Of a stretch of 17,415 nt of DNA, positions 1 through 7,299 are shown in pieces. Source of the stretch: Sutterella sp. (GTDB lineage: Bacteria; Pseudomonadota; Gammaproteobacteria; Burkholderiales; Burkholderiaceae_F); the NCBI GenBank assembly GCA_003488465.1, contig DNLN01000146.1, positions 1 through 17,415 of the forward strand. Reading direction: 5' to 3'. The notes below the pieces were generated by a model, which did no database searches, was not told where the DNA came from, and saw only the letters and a program-made list of their open reading frames with translations. Numbering within the stretch: position 1 is the stretch's first letter; the number at the start of each line of letters is the position of its first letter. The translations under genes were made by a program, and so were the position numbers.

Positions 1-495
1 GCGGCGGTGGTGGTGCCGCGGCGGCGGAGGCGGCGGCATCATCGGTCCCCAGAACAGACCGGGCCAGCGGCTGTCGTTGTAGAGCCGTTCCATCTCCAGT
101 TCATGCTGCAGCTGGATTTCTCGCCGCCTCTGGACATCCAGCGCGTACCTGAGATCGGTTTCCACGCCGGGCGCCTCCTTCGGGCGATCCATCTTCACAT
201 GGAAGACGCGGCTGTCGCCGCAGAGCAGTATGGGAGAGGGCGTAGCGGCCCGGGCTCCCGACTTCCAGGTGTAGGTGACTCCCGGAATCCTGGCGCATCG
301 GTCGATCGGATTGCGGCTTGCGTTGAGCGCGTCATCGTCAAAGACAATTTCGGCAGGCGTCTCGCCGAACACCTGGCCGGAGGCGCCCGTCACAAGAGCG
401 CCGGGGATGTCGCTCGTAAAGTTGACGGTTGTCTGGCAGCCTGCAAGGATCAGGGCGCAAGGCAGCGCCAGCAGTAGTCTGGGAATCACGCGCAT
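1..495 (-). CDS. Putative lipoprotein, 3' end beyond window
   Basis: Reading the minus strand from an ATG at 495 gives 165 codons without a stop to the window edge, so only the N-terminal part is present. The start is preceded by a strong ribosome binding site (GGAGGA, 6 bases upstream of the ATG). The protein begins MRVIPRLLLALPCALILAGC, a charged n-region, a hydrophobic h-region and a lipobox (LAGC), so a type II signal peptide with lipidated Cys20 is expected. The mature part contains a short domain with a Cys pair (RCARIPG and LLCGD), then a Glu/Arg/Gln-rich helical stretch, then six prolines followed by an Arg/His run at the visible end. I do not recognise the family. Envelope location is inferred from the signal; function is unknown. 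It is transcribed divergently from leuC. Confidence 0.75.
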   Translation of the reverse strand, partial: MRVIPRLLLALPCALILAGCQTTVNFTSDIPGALVTGASGQVFGETPAEIVFDDDALNASRNPIDRCARIPGVTYTWKSGARAATPSPILLCGDSRVFHVKMDRPKEAPGVETDLRYALDVQRRREIQLQHELEMERLYNDSRWPGLFWGPMMPPPPPPRHHHRR

Positions 496-537
496 CGGTC
501 TTCCTCCGAAAGGCTCTAGACAATCTCCTTAATTGTA

Positions 538-551
538 TGACTGCGCAGTCA
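538..551. promoter_or_regulatory. Perfect 14-bp palindrome between lipoprotein gene and leuC
   Basis: TGACTGCGCAGTCA is its own reverse complement. It lies 43 bases upstream of the lipoprotein start and about 155 upstream of leuC. It is a plausible operator for a dimeric regulator. It lacks a T-tract and is not positioned as a terminator for either flanking gene, because both are read away from it. The binding protein is unknown. Confidence 0.4.
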
Positions 552-576
552 ACTTTTCGGCGTGTTTTCCGCTGAA

Positions 577-627
577 TTCCAGAACTTGGAAATCGGCTCA
601 AAACAGTTGTGGCATACTGATCCACAA
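577..627 (+). promoter_or_regulatory. Candidate leuC promoter with two dyads
   Basis: Two inverted repeats lie on the leuC side: TTCCA-5 nt-TGGAA (577-591), which fits the T-N11-A pattern of LysR-type regulators, and TTGTGG-9 nt-CCACAA (607-627). Their centres are 33 bp apart, about three helical turns. The second overlaps a possible extended -10 (TGG then CATACT, 613-618) with no convincing -35, as expected for an activator-dependent promoter. This is pattern reading only; the regulator is not in the window. Confidence 0.35.
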
Positions 628-628
628 T

Positions 629-674
629 GCCGAATTTTCGTTGGACTTCCTTTCCTCAGGAACGCAATTTCGGC
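629..674 (+). promoter_or_regulatory. Stem-loop in the leuC 5' leader
   Basis: GCCGAATTTTCGTT (629-642) pairs with AACGCAATTTCGGC (661-674) with two mismatches and an 18-nt loop. If transcription starts just after the -10-like CATACT, this would be the first structure of the leuC mRNA. There is no U-tract and no leucine-rich leader peptide, so it is not a classical attenuator. Role unknown. Confidence 0.4.
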
Positions 675-707
675 TGGTTTGACAAGACAATCAACAAAGA
701 ACGAACC

Positions 708-2129
708 ATGGCAAAGACCCTTTACGACAAACTTTGGGACGAGCATGTTGTTGACAGCGAACCGGACGGCACGACAACGCTCTACATTGACCGTCACCTG
801 ATGCATGAGGTGACCAGCCCGCAGGCTTTTGAGGGTCTGAAGCTGCAAAAAAGAAAACCCTGGCGCATCAGTTCGATCGTTGCCACGGCCGATCACAACA
901 CTCCGACCAACGGCTGGGAGCGCGGCATGGACGGCATCACCGATCCGATCGCGCATCTGCAGGTCGAAACGCTTGACAAGAACATCCGCAGCGTTGGCTG
1001 CGCGGCCTATTTCCCGTTCATGGATCGCGGTCAGGGCGTCATTCACGTGATGGGCCCCGAAGAGGGCGCAACGCTTCCCGGCATGACGGTCGTGTGCGGC
1101 GACAGCCACACCTCGACTCACGGCGCCTGCGCCGCTCTGGCGTTCGGCATCGGCACTTCCGAGGTTGAGCACGTTCTTGCCACTCAGACCCTGATCACCA
1201 AGAAGAACCGCAACATGCTGGTTCGCGTCGAGGGACGCCTTGCTCCGGGGATCACCGGAAAGGATCTGGCGCTTGCCGTCATCGGCAAGATCGGTACGGC
1301 GGGCGGCACGGGCTGCACGATTGAGTTCGCCGGACAGGCCATCAGGTCGCTGTCCATGGAAGGCCGCATGACACTCTGCAATATGGCGATCGAGGCGGGA
1401 GCCCGCTCCGGCCTTGTTGCCGTTGACGAGAAGACGATCGAATACATGCGCGGCCGTCCCCTTGCGCCCACGGGCGAACTTTGGGATCAGGCTGTCGCCT
1501 ACTGGAAGACGCTTCACAGCGACGAGGGCGCCAAGTTCGACGTCGTGGTCGAGATGCGCGCCGAAGAAGTCAAGCCCATGGTGACCTGGGGTACGTCCCC
1601 CGAGATGGTGACCTCGATCGACGGCGTCGTGCCCGATCCTGAAAAGCAGATGGATCCTGTGAAGCGAGAAGGCTGGGAGCGTGCGCTCAAGTACATGGGA
1701 CTGGAGCCCGGCACGCCCATCGTGGACATCAAGCCCGACCACATGTTCATCGGTTCGTGCACGAACGGCCGCATCGAGGATCTGCGCATCGCGGCCTATG
1801 TCGTGAGAAAGCTCGGCCGCCGGGTGGCTCCCACGGTTGCTCAGGCCCTCGTGGTGCCGGGCTCGGGCCTGGTGAAGTTGCAGGCTGAGAAGGAAGGCCT
1901 TGACTTGATCTTCAAGGATGCCGGCTTTGAGTGGCGAGAACCGGGCTGCTCGATGTGCCTTGCCATGAATGCCGACCGCATCAACCCGGGGGATCGCTGC
2001 GCCTCGACGTCCAACCGCAATTTCGAGGGACGCCAGGGCAAGGGCGGACGCACTCATCTGGTAAGCCCGGCCATGGCTGCCGCTGCCGCCGTGATGGGGC
2101 ATTTTGTTGATGTGACCAAGCTTTTCTGA
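708..2129 (+). CDS. leuC: 3-isopropylmalate dehydratase large subunit
   Basis: The gene encodes the large subunit of isopropylmalate isomerase, which converts 2-isopropylmalate to 3-isopropylmalate in leucine synthesis together with LeuD. The frame is open from further upstream, but the conserved N-terminus [15 protein letters not shown] starts at 708, giving 473 aa, the usual family length. Aconitase-superfamily marks are clear: [13 protein letters not shown] near residue 130, GSCTNGR with Cys351, and CSMCLAMN with Cys414 and Cys417. These three Cys ligate the [4Fe-4S] cluster in the family. The ribosome binding site is weak (AAAGA about 6 bases upstream). It is the first gene of leuC-leuD-leuB-asd, with leuD 10 bases downstream. 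The enzyme is cytosolic and oxygen-sensitive by family knowledge. Confidence 0.98.
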   Translation: MAKTLYDKLWDEHVVDSEPDGTTTLYIDRHLMHEVTSPQAFEGLKLQKRKPWRISSIVATADHNTPTNGWERGMDGITDPIAHLQVETLDKNIRSVGCAAYFPFMDRGQGVIHVMGPEEGATLPGMTVVCGDSHTSTHGACAALAFGIGTSEVEHVLATQTLITKKNRNMLVRVEGRLAPGITGKDLALAVIGKIGTAGGTGCTIEFAGQAIRSLSMEGRMTLCNMAIEAGARSGLVAVDEKTIEYMRGRPLAPTGELWDQAVAYWKTLHSDEGAKFDVVVEMRAEEVKPMVTWGTSPEMVTSIDGVVPDPEKQMDPVKREGWERALKYMGLEPGTPIVDIKPDHMFIGSCTNGRIEDLRIAAYVVRKLGRRVAPTVAQALVVPGSGLVKLQAEKEGLDLIFKDAGFEWREPGCSMCLAMNADRINPGDRCASTSNRNFEGRQGKGGRTHLVSPAMAAAAAVMGHFVDVTKLF

Positions 2130-2139
2130 GGAGCCAAAA

Positions 2140-2802
2140 ATGGAAAAACTGACAGTTCATACCGGTTTGGTTGCTCCGCTTGATCGCAGCAACGTGGACA
2201 CCGATGCGATCATCCCCAAGCAGTTCCTGAAGTCCATCTACCGCACGGGTTATGGCCCCAACTGCTTTGACGAATGGCGCTACCTGGACAAGGGCGAGCC
2301 CGGAATGGACAACAGCAAGCGTCCGCTCAATCCGGATTTCGTCCTGAACGAGCCCCGCTATCAGGGTGCGAGCATCCTGCTCGCGCGCAAGAACTTCGGC
2401 TGCGGCTCAAGCCGCGAGCATGCTCCTTGGGCCCTGCTGCAGTACGGCTTCAGAGCCGTGATTGCGCCGAGTTTTGCCGACATCTTCTATTCCAACTCCC
2501 TCAAGAACGGTCTCGTGCCGGTCCCGGTCAACGAGCTGGTGATCGACCGCCTTTTTGAGGCTTGCAAGCAAACCGTCGGCTACAAGCTCACGGTGGATCT
2601 CGACCGTCAGCTGCTGATCGAGCCCGACGGCAAGGCCACTCCGTTCGAGATCGCTGCGTTCCGCCGCTGGGCCATCATGAACGGGTACGACGACATCGGC
2701 ATCACGCTTGCAAACAAGCAGGACAAGATCCGCGCCTTTGAAAGCGAACGCCTTGCGAGCAAGCCCTGGCTTGCCAAGACGCTCAACTGGCAGGACAAGT
2801 AA
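2140..2802 (+). CDS. leuD: 3-isopropylmalate dehydratase small subunit
   Basis: LeuD is the swivelling domain 4 partner of LeuC. The product is 220 aa, somewhat longer than the 201 aa of the enterobacterial protein. Diagnostic segments are [15 protein letters not shown] near residue 19 and [20 protein letters not shown] near residue 80, the substrate-specificity and anion-binding loop. The ATG at 2140 has GGAG at 2130-2133, directly after the leuC stop, so translational coupling with leuC is likely. The C-terminal tail ends in a Lys/Trp-rich stretch. leuB follows after 33 bases. Confidence 0.98.
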   Translation: MEKLTVHTGLVAPLDRSNVDTDAIIPKQFLKSIYRTGYGPNCFDEWRYLDKGEPGMDNSKRPLNPDFVLNEPRYQGASILLARKNFGCGSSREHAPWALLQYGFRAVIAPSFADIFYSNSLKNGLVPVPVNELVIDRLFEACKQTVGYKLTVDLDRQLLIEPDGKATPFEIAAFRRWAIMNGYDDIGITLANKQDKIRAFESERLASKPWLAKTLNWQDK

Positions 2803-2835
2803 AAGGTTCATTTGAGTAGCAAAGGAAGTTTTCTC

Positions 2836-3912
2836 ATGACTAAGAAGATTGCAGTTCTCCCCGGCGACGGCATCGGACCGGAAATCGTCGAACAGGCGGT
2901 CAAGGTTCTCAATGCCTTGGGCGAGTCCTTCGAGATGGAATATGCCGACGTGGGCGGCGTTGCCTACGCTCATCACGGACATCCGCTGCCGGAAAGCACG
3001 CTCTCGCTTGCCAAATCCGCCGATGCCGTGCTCTTTGGCGCCGTTGGCGATTTCCGCTATGACACTCTCGAGCGGCGTCTTCGTCCCGAACAGGCCATTC
3101 TGGGGCTGCGCAAGGGCATGGGGCTGTTTGCCAATCTGCGCCCGGCCAAGTGCTTCGACGAACTCGTCGGCGCTTCGACGCTGCGCCCTGAAGTGGTTGG
3201 CGGCCTGGATCTTCTGATCGTGCGTGAACTGACCGGCGACATCTATTTCGGTTCGCCCCGCGGTCGCCGTCAGGCTCCCGATGGTCCCTTCGCAGGCGCA
3301 CTCGAGGGCTTTGACACGATGCGCTACACCGTGCCCGAGATCGAACGCATCGCCCGCGTGGCCTTCGAGGCGGCACGCAAGCGCCGCGGCAAGGTGACGA
3401 GCGTTGACAAGGCCAATGTGCTTGAGACGAGTCAGCTGTGGCGCGACACGGTGATCGAGGTTTCCAAGCAGTATCCGGACGTGACGCTCGAGCACATGTA
3501 CGTCGACAACGCGGCCATGCAGCTCGTTCGTGCGCCCAAGGCGCTTGACGTGGTGCTCACCGGCAACATCTTCGGCGACATCCTGTCCGATGAGGCATCG
3601 ATGCTCTCCGGTTCGATCGGCATGCTTGCCTCTGCTTCGCTCAATGATCACAAGCAGGGCCTGTTCGAGCCCTCGCACGGTTCGGCGCCCGACATTGCGG
3701 GCAAGAACATCGCCAATCCGATCGCGACGATTCTGTCTGCGGCCATGATGCTCCGCTACAGCCTTGACATGGGCGAGCATGCCGACCGGATCGAGGCTGC
3801 CGTGAAGACGGTGCTCAAGCAGGGGCTGCGCACTGGAGACATCATGAGCGAAGGCTGCAGGCGTGTTCTTTGTTCGGAGATGGGCGACGCAGTCCGCGAC
3901 GCCCTGAAGTAG
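2836..3912 (+). CDS. leuB: 3-isopropylmalate dehydrogenase
   Basis: LeuB oxidises and decarboxylates 3-isopropylmalate to 2-oxoisocaproate with NAD+ and a divalent metal, the last committed step before transamination to leucine. The 358-aa product opens with [16 protein letters not shown], the nucleotide-proximal motif of the isocitrate/isopropylmalate dehydrogenase family. [19 protein letters not shown] and [16 protein letters not shown] (NAD/metal region) are present in order. A TTG at 2812 is in frame, but the ATG at 2836 has AAAGGAAG at 2821-2828 and gives the family N-terminus, so it was chosen. It is third in the operon and asd follows after 42 bases. Confidence 0.98.
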   Translation: MTKKIAVLPGDGIGPEIVEQAVKVLNALGESFEMEYADVGGVAYAHHGHPLPESTLSLAKSADAVLFGAVGDFRYDTLERRLRPEQAILGLRKGMGLFANLRPAKCFDELVGASTLRPEVVGGLDLLIVRELTGDIYFGSPRGRRQAPDGPFAGALEGFDTMRYTVPEIERIARVAFEAARKRRGKVTSVDKANVLETSQLWRDTVIEVSKQYPDVTLEHMYVDNAAMQLVRAPKALDVVLTGNIFGDILSDEASMLSGSIGMLASASLNDHKQGLFEPSHGSAPDIAGKNIANPIATILSAAMMLRYSLDMGEHADRIEAAVKTVLKQGLRTGDIMSEGCRRVLCSEMGDAVRDALK

Positions 3913-3954
3913 GAAATTCCTTTGATAACAAACCCAAAACAAGGAGATGTCATC

Positions 3955-5088
3955 ATGATCCTGGGTATGGTTGGCTGGCGAGGCATGGTCGGCAGCGTTC
4001 TGATGGGACGCATGCAGGAGGAAAACGATTTTGCACTCGTCGACAAGACGATTTTCTTCTCCACTTCCGCCGCCGGCGGCAAGGCGCCCGATGTTGCAAA
4101 TGCCGAACCGGTTCTTGCAGATGCCAAGGATGTCGCCGCGCTTACCAAGTGCGATGTGATCATCTCCTGCCAGGGCGGGGACTACACCAACGAGATCCAT
4201 CCGCAGCTTCGCGCCACGGGCTGGAAGGGCTACTGGATCGACGCCGCCTCCGCTCTTCGCATGAAGGACAACGCGGTCATCATTCTCGATCCGGTGAACA
4301 TGCACGTGATTCAGGACTCGCTCAAGAAGGGCGTGCGCGACTTCATCGGCGGCAACTGCACGGTTTCCCTGATGCTGCTTGCTCTGGATGGTCTGATCAA
4401 GGCCGACCTCATCGAGTGGGTGAGTTCCATGACGTATCAGGCCGCCTCCGGCGCCGGTGCTCAGAACATGCGCGAACTGCTCTGCCAGATGGGCTATCTG
4501 AATGCCGCCGTCAAGGATGAGCTTGCCGCTCCCCGTCATCCGATCCTTGACATCGACCGCAAGGTCACCGAGTGCTTCACCAAGCCCGACTTTCCGCAGG
4601 CTGCGTTCGGCGCTGCGCTTGCCGGCTCGCTCATCCCCTGGATCGACAAGGATCTCGGCAACGGCCAGTCCCGCGAAGAGTGGAAGGGTGGAGCTGAGGC
4701 CAACAAGATCCTCGGCCTGCCTGCCAACGGCCAGCCCGGATCGCTCACGGTTGAAGGCCTGTGCGTGCGCGTCGGTTCGATGCGCTGCCACAGCCAGGCT
4801 CTGACGATCAAGCTCAAGAAGGATGTGCCTGTCGAAGAAATCGAGCGTCTGCTCGACAACGCGAACGAGTGGGCCTATGTGGTGCCCAACCGTCGCGAAG
4901 AATCGATTGCCGAGCTCGCGCCCTCGAAGATCTCCGGCACGCGCCGCATCCCGATCGGCCGCATCCGCAAGCTCGCCATGGGCCCGCAGTACATCAGCGC
5001 CTTCACGGTTGGCGATCAGCTTCTCTGGGGCGCCGCCGAACCGCTGCGCCGCATGCTGCGCATCGCCCTTGACTACGAAAAGGCCTAA
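3955..5088 (+). CDS. asd: Aspartate-semialdehyde dehydrogenase
   Basis: Asd reduces L-aspartyl-4-phosphate to aspartate semialdehyde with NADPH, the branch point to lysine/diaminopimelate, threonine and methionine. The 377-aa product has the N-terminal Rossmann start [19 protein letters not shown], the active-site segment [13 protein letters not shown] with Cys135 (the catalytic position in the enterobacterial enzyme), and the His-containing [12 protein letters not shown] with His279. This is the gammaproteobacterial/long Asd type. An upstream in-frame TTG (3922) was rejected because AAGGAG (3941-3946) sits 8 bases before the ATG. It is the last gene of the operon; leuCDB-asd clustering is common in Burkholderiales. 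A terminator follows at 5132. Confidence 0.98.
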   Translation: MILGMVGWRGMVGSVLMGRMQEENDFALVDKTIFFSTSAAGGKAPDVANAEPVLADAKDVAALTKCDVIISCQGGDYTNEIHPQLRATGWKGYWIDAASALRMKDNAVIILDPVNMHVIQDSLKKGVRDFIGGNCTVSLMLLALDGLIKADLIEWVSSMTYQAASGAGAQNMRELLCQMGYLNAAVKDELAAPRHPILDIDRKVTECFTKPDFPQAAFGAALAGSLIPWIDKDLGNGQSREEWKGGAEANKILGLPANGQPGSLTVEGLCVRVGSMRCHSQALTIKLKKDVPVEEIERLLDNANEWAYVVPNRREESIAELAPSKISGTRRIPIGRIRKLAMGPQYISAFTVGDQLLWGAAEPLRRMLRIALDYEKA

Positions 5089-5100
5089 GGCGACGCTCTG

Positions 5101-5118
5101 ATCCGCATTGATGCGGAT
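5101..5118. repeat. Perfect hairpin after asd
   Basis: ATCCGCAT-TG-ATGCGGAT forms an 8-bp inverted repeat 12 bases after the asd stop. It has no T-run and sits 13 bases ahead of the true terminator. It may protect the mRNA 3' end or be a decayed terminator. Confidence 0.5.
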
Positions 5119-5131
5119 TGGTTGACAAAAT

Positions 5132-5166
5132 AAAGCTCCTCCGTCCTGCGACCGAGGAGCTTTTTT
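5132..5166. terminator. Bidirectional rho-independent terminator (asd / SulA-like gene)
   Basis: AAAGCTCCTC (5132-5141) pairs with GAGGAGCTTT (5154-5163), a 10-bp stem with a 12-nt loop. It is followed by T6 on the plus strand and by a T-rich run on the minus strand. It lies between two convergent genes and can serve both. Confidence 0.9.
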
Positions 5167-5191
5167 CACTGGGAGAGCTGCCCGGGCGGCC

Positions 5192-5827
5192 TCAGGCCGA
5201 TGCGATCGCCTCGCGCTCGGCAATCGAAAAGAATGCTCGCGCCTTCTTGGCGGGCTGAGCAAAGGCGGGCAGTTCGGTGACCTTCATTTTTTTCAGGACG
5301 GGAATTCCCTGCGCCTTGAGCGTGACAAAGAGATGCCCGTCAAAGAGCCACTGTTGGTGAGGCGCGATGGCCAGGCGCGACTGCATGGCCGTCGGCGTGC
5401 ACATTGCCGAAAGGGGACGGATGACGATGACCCGCAGCCCGCTCTGGGCGATGCGCTTCAGGGCGGCAAGCAGCTGGTACTGCTCGCCTTCAAATCCGTC
5501 CGTCATGTCAAGAACGATGGTGCTGGCCTTGTTCCGGATCGCCTGCTGCAGCCCGAGGAGCACCTGGCCGGCATCGGGTGCGGCAAAGAAGAATTGATCG
5601 GAAAGGCTCGCGCCGTTTTGCTTGATGAGATTCACAAACCGCACGAAGGACGCGCCGGAGGGGAGGATCCAGACGACGTCCCCGTGCGATTTGAGAAGCG
5701 GGAACAGAACGCGGTATGCAAGGCTGCCGTCCGCGTTGATCTCAAGAGAACTGCCAAGATCCGGGCTTTCGTTGCGAAGCCAGCTGGAGAAGGGAACCGC
5801 ACTGTTGAAGGAGATGAGCTTGGACAT
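5192..5827 (-). CDS. SulA/ImuA-like protein
   Basis: The 211-aa product starts MSKLISFNSAVPFSSW. An in-frame TTG at 5863 lacks a ribosome binding site, while the ATG at 5827 has only a weak GCGAG upstream. The core shows the SulA/ImuA pattern of a degenerate RecA-like fold: AYRVLFPLLKSHGDVVWILP near residues 37-56, a helical part ending in LQQAIRNKASTIVLDMTD, then LRVIVIRPLSAMCTPTAMQ, where SulA and ImuA carry their xxRP and SPAxLR segments. No Walker A motif is seen. SulA blocks FtsZ during the SOS response; ImuA belongs to the ImuB/DnaE2 mutasome. Here the gene stands alone, with no imuB or dnaE2 beside it and no recognisable LexA box, so the role is open. The assignment is from pattern memory and only moderately sure. 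Confidence 0.55.
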   Translation of the reverse strand: MSKLISFNSAVPFSSWLRNESPDLGSSLEINADGSLAYRVLFPLLKSHGDVVWILPSGASFVRFVNLIKQNGASLSDQFFFAAPDAGQVLLGLQQAIRNKASTIVLDMTDGFEGEQYQLLAALKRIAQSGLRVIVIRPLSAMCTPTAMQSRLAIAPHQQWLFDGHLFVTLKAQGIPVLKKMKVTELPAFAQPAKKARAFFSIAEREAIASA

Positions 5828-6145
5828 GACAGACTCGCATGAGAAATGTTCTTGATGAGCCAACGATAGGTCGCGCGCTCCTTCCGGTCGAACGGTTTTT
5901 TCTTCGCTTTGATCCAGTAAATTCCGGGGAATTTGGTGGGGCGAACGGGCCGGGGCGGCCCGAGCAATGGGGATGCGGCTGCTTTTTGGTACAAGAGACG
6001 GCCAGTCAAGGAGCTTGGGTAGGGTGGATCAATGGCCCTGATTGATCCAGCTCCCAGGTTTGATCTTGCGCAAGGATGGACCGGAAACCTTCGGGAAAGA
6101 GCAGGAAAGAACCTGCGGCAGAGGGGGATTTTTCGAGTGAATCCC
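5828..6145. other. Divergent intergenic region with clustered inverted repeats
   Basis: No credible gene is seen here. The stretch holds three perfect inverted repeats: AAATTCC-GG-GGAATTT (5919-5934), CGGGCCG-GGG-CGGCCCG (5946-5962) and TGGATCAAT-7 nt-ATTGATCCA (6025-6049). Both flanking genes start here and run outward, so these are not their terminators. They may be operators or part of an unannotated RNA. Confidence 0.5.
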
Positions 6146-6175
6146 TTGATTTCCATGGAGGGCAGGGCGTAAAAT
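6146..6175 (+). promoter_or_regulatory. Candidate sigma-70 promoter of the rpsP operon
   Basis: TTGATT (6146-6151) and TAAAAT (6170-6175) are separated by 18 bp. A start near 6182 would give a 5' leader of about 90 nt containing GC-rich pairing such as GACCTT/AAGGTC (6179-6203 area) and GGCGCC-7 nt-GGCGCC just before the ribosome binding site. Confidence 0.5.
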
Positions 6176-6272
6176 CCCGACCTTTCGAGCGCCTTGGAAG
6201 GTCTCCGGGGCGCTTCGTTTTGAAAACCTGGCGCCTGGTACGGGCGCCGCATTGATTGAAAAAGAGGAAAAA

Positions 6273-6530
6273 ATGGTCGTTATTCGCCTTTCCCGTTCCG
6301 GCGCCAAGAAGCGTCCCTTCTACAACATCGTTGTCACCGATTCCCGCAATTGTCGCGACGGCCGCTTCAACGAGCGCCTTGGCTTCTACAACCCGATGGT
6401 TGCCGAGGGTGCCCAGCGCCTGACCTACAACGCCGAGCGCGTTGCCTACTGGGTCAAGAACGGCGCCAAGCTCTCTGATACCGTTGCCCGCATCATCAAG
6501 GTCGAGGGCAAGGCTCAGCAGGCTGCCTAA
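6273..6530 (+). CDS. rpsP: 30S ribosomal protein S16
   Basis: bS16 is a small-subunit assembly protein that binds 16S rRNA. The product is 85 aa, close to the 82 aa of the enterobacterial protein. It begins [20 protein letters not shown], with the family segments [19 protein letters not shown] and [13 protein letters not shown]. An in-frame ATT at 6252 is ignored because the ATG at 6273 follows GAGG (6264-6267). It is the first gene of the rpsP-rimM-trmD-rplS operon conserved across proteobacteria. The next gene is 231 bases away with a hairpin terminator between, unlike the tighter spacing of the rest. Confidence 0.98.
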   Translation: MVVIRLSRSGAKKRPFYNIVVTDSRNCRDGRFNERLGFYNPMVAEGAQRLTYNAERVAYWVKNGAKLSDTVARIIKVEGKAQQAA

Positions 6531-6711
6531 TCAAAGATTTCCTGCTGGAGACGCTGCCAGAAACTCATCAGCTGCTCGCGGTTCCTTTCGTCCGTGATGC
6601 CGTGCCTCCCGTGTCAAAGCACACTCGAATGCATCCGGCGGTTTTCCTCTTTGGTTAAGAACCGGTATCTACCTGCAGACGAATGAAACTGGCGCCACTC
6701 CAGTAAAATCC

Positions 6712-6748
6712 AAAACGGCCTTTCGGGAATATCCGGGGGCCGTTTTTT
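6712..6748 (+). terminator. Rho-independent terminator/attenuator before rimM
   Basis: AAAACGGCC (6712-6720) pairs with GGCCGTTTT (6738-6746) and the T-run extends to 6748. It ends 13 bases before the rimM ATG, so rimM and trmD must be reached by read-through from rpsP or by a start inside or downstream of the hairpin. The region 6531-6711 ahead of it holds no convincing gene. Confidence 0.85.
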
Positions 6749-6761
6749 CGTGACCTGACTT

Positions 6762-7286
6762 ATGACCGAGCAACAAGAACTGCTTCCCATCGCAAGAACC
6801 GGCGGCGCCTATGGAGTGCGCGGCTGGGTGCGCATCGTTCCCTTTGAGCTGGGCGAGCCGCTCTTTGCCACGAAGACATGGCACTTCATTGCCATGAACG
6901 GAGCACAGCGGATTCTTTCCGTGCAGGAGCTCAAGGAGCACGGCACGCAGCTCATCGCCAAGTTTGAGGGCATTGACAGCAAGGAGGACGCCGACCGGCT
7001 GAGAGGCCGCATCGCGCTTCTTCGCGAAGACTTTCCCGAACTTGAGGAGGATGACGAGCACTGGGCCGTTGACATCATCGGCTGCCGCGTGGTCAATCTT
7101 GAGGGCGAGGAGCTCGGGGTCGTTGCCGACATCAGCGACAACAGCGTCCAGGACATTCTTGTTGTTCGCGGCAAGAGGGGGAATGAGCCCCTCGAGTACC
7201 TGATTCCCGTTGTCGAGCAGTATGTTGAAGAGATTGACACCGAGGGCCGGGTGATTCGCGTCGACTGGCATTCGGACTGGCTCTGA
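6762..7286 (+). CDS. rimM: 16S rRNA processing/ribosome maturation factor RimM
   Basis: RimM helps assemble the 30S head domain around S19. The 174-aa product has the N-terminal RimM barrel (IARTGGAYGVRGWVRIVPF, residues 10-28) and a C-terminal PRC-barrel (GVVADISDNSVQDILVV, then LIPVVEQYVEEIDTEGRVIRVDW). No clear Shine-Dalgarno sequence precedes the ATG, since the terminator hairpin occupies that position; efficient initiation may depend on how this hairpin folds. It ends 13 bases before trmD. Confidence 0.96.
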   Translation: MTEQQELLPIARTGGAYGVRGWVRIVPFELGEPLFATKTWHFIAMNGAQRILSVQELKEHGTQLIAKFEGIDSKEDADRLRGRIALLREDFPELEEDDEHWAVDIIGCRVVNLEGEELGVVADISDNSVQDILVVRGKRGNEPLEYLIPVVEQYVEEIDTEGRVIRVDWHSDWL

Positions 7287-7299
7287 GGGATCTTCAGCT

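Noticed and set aside
7..477. Plus-strand frame of 156 codons at the left edge
   Set aside because: Arg/Gly-rich composition with no start signal. The minus strand gives a lipoprotein with a lipobox and strong ribosome binding site over the same bases.
549..2102. Minus-strand open frame of 517 codons opposite leuC
   Set aside because: Shadow of leuC, which is unambiguous by motifs.
2407..5262. Minus-strand open frame of 951 codons opposite leuD-leuB-asd
   Set aside because: It is wholly antisense to three well-conserved genes. Long antisense frames are common in GC-rich DNA with biased third positions, and the translation shows no family motif.
5828..5870. LexA (SOS) box upstream of the SulA-like gene
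   Set aside because: No CTGT-N8-ACAG or close variant was found near the start.
5839..6045. 68-codon plus-strand frame in the region upstream of rpsP
   Set aside because: Spans the inverted-repeat cluster, has no ribosome binding site and shows no protein-like pattern.
6531..6711. Possible small gene between rpsP and rimM
   Set aside because: Only very short frames on either strand; the longest minus-strand piece lacks a supported start.
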